Below the pieces are notes generated by a model. That model saw nothing but the letters and a program-made list of their open reading frames with translations. It ran no database searches and was not told the origin of the DNA. From Arthrobacter sp. 18067 (GTDB lineage: Bacteria; Actinomycetota; Actinomycetes; Actinomycetales; Micrococcaceae), in the NCBI RefSeq assembly GCF_902706295.1, contig NZ_CACSJJ010000024.1, forward strand, positions 1 to 64,000: a stretch of DNA of 64,000 nucleotides. Direction: 5' to 3'. Shown here piece by piece: positions 63,926-64,000 of this stretch; positions within the stretch are counted from its first letter, which is position 1; every line of letters begins with the position of its first letter. The position numbers were made by a program, and so were the translations under genes.

Positions 63926-64000
63926 CGGGTGAGCTTGGCGGAATCCGGTTCCTGGTCGCCGATGTGGCCCGGGGCGTTGGCGGCGAGGACGCGCTGCACG
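63922..64000 (-). CDS. C-terminal end of a gene entering from the right edge
   Basis: On the minus strand an open frame from the window edge ends at a TAG (63922-63924) that shares CTAG with the HAD stop. The 25 visible residues end APGHIGDQEPDSAKLTR and have normal codon use, so a convergent gene is likely. The product cannot be identified. Confidence 0.4.
   Translation of the reverse strand, partial: VQRVLAANAPGHIGDQEPDSAKLTR

Noticed and set aside
1..64000. rRNA or tRNA genes
   Set aside because: None was recognised by eye; short or degenerate RNA genes could have been missed without a covariance search.

Overview
The window is high-GC DNA from an actinobacterium. Gene content fits the Micrococcaceae, most likely Arthrobacter or Paenarthrobacter: a pca branch with many catabolic neighbours, GntP, MHS and AAHS transporters, IclR, LysR, PaaX and Lrp regulators, frequent GTG starts and ATGA overlaps between genes. 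This placement is inferred from gene content; no rRNA, tRNA or other marker gene lies in the window. It reads as a chromosomal catabolic region. The only mobile DNA recognised is the edge of an insertion sequence at the extreme left.

Layout. 1-1.5 kb: IS edge, then an ECF sigma factor with a membrane partner. 1.5-6.4 kb: a GH13 trehalose-synthase-like enzyme, a divergent nucleotide-sugar-epimerase-like protein and an LssY_C membrane protein. 6.5-13.8 kb: an MFS-M20 amidohydrolase pair with a divergent double-length Lrp regulator, then a LysR regulator, L-serine ammonia-lyase and an AEC transporter. 14.1-21.6 kb: a divergent cluster of RidA, IclR, 2-keto-3-deoxygluconate kinase // PLP deaminase, N-acyl-D-amino-acid deacylase, KDPG aldolase and GntP permease. 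Together these could convert an N-acyl-2-amino-aldonic acid, such as N-acetyl-D-glucosaminate from oxidised chitin, to pyruvate and glyceraldehyde-3-phosphate. 21.9-25.9 kb: a universal stress protein and a two-gene unit of a CHAT (caspase-like) membrane protease with a small trypsin-co-occurring-domain partner. 25.9-32.9 kb: an LLM flavoprotein, small membrane protein, LysR, a PEP-mutase/isocitrate-lyase-like enzyme, a diguanylate cyclase, and a beta-propeller protein paired with a MoaD/ThiS ubiquitin-like protein. 33.1-35.8 kb: a secreted metzincin-type metalloprotease with a long repeat propeller.

36-49 kb is a complete route from shikimate or quinate to the TCA cycle: MHS permease, IclR, quinate/shikimate dehydrogenase, 3-dehydroshikimate dehydratase, PcaH, PcaG, PcaB, PcaD, PcaC, PcaF, PcaI, PcaJ and a second IclR (PcaR-like). 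50.8-61.4 kb is a second aromatic cluster working through CoA thioesters: RidA // FAH hydrolase, cupin, TesB-like thioesterase, aryl-CoA ligase, a salicylyl/anthraniloyl-CoA monooxygenase-reductase fusion, AAHS transporter and a hotdog thioesterase, with a PaaX-type regulator nearby. The right end holds two VOC proteins, an F420/NADP-reductase-like protein, a HAD phosphatase and the C-terminus of a further gene.

Two families of long palindromes recur between genes. One (22467, 38279, 45515) shares outer arms beginning CCCAACTGAGT but differs in its inner arms. The other (1467, 6452, 13969) shares a GTGCCG(C/A)CGTCG arm and sits between convergent genes. Several divergent promoter regions contain clear inverted repeats next to their likely regulators.
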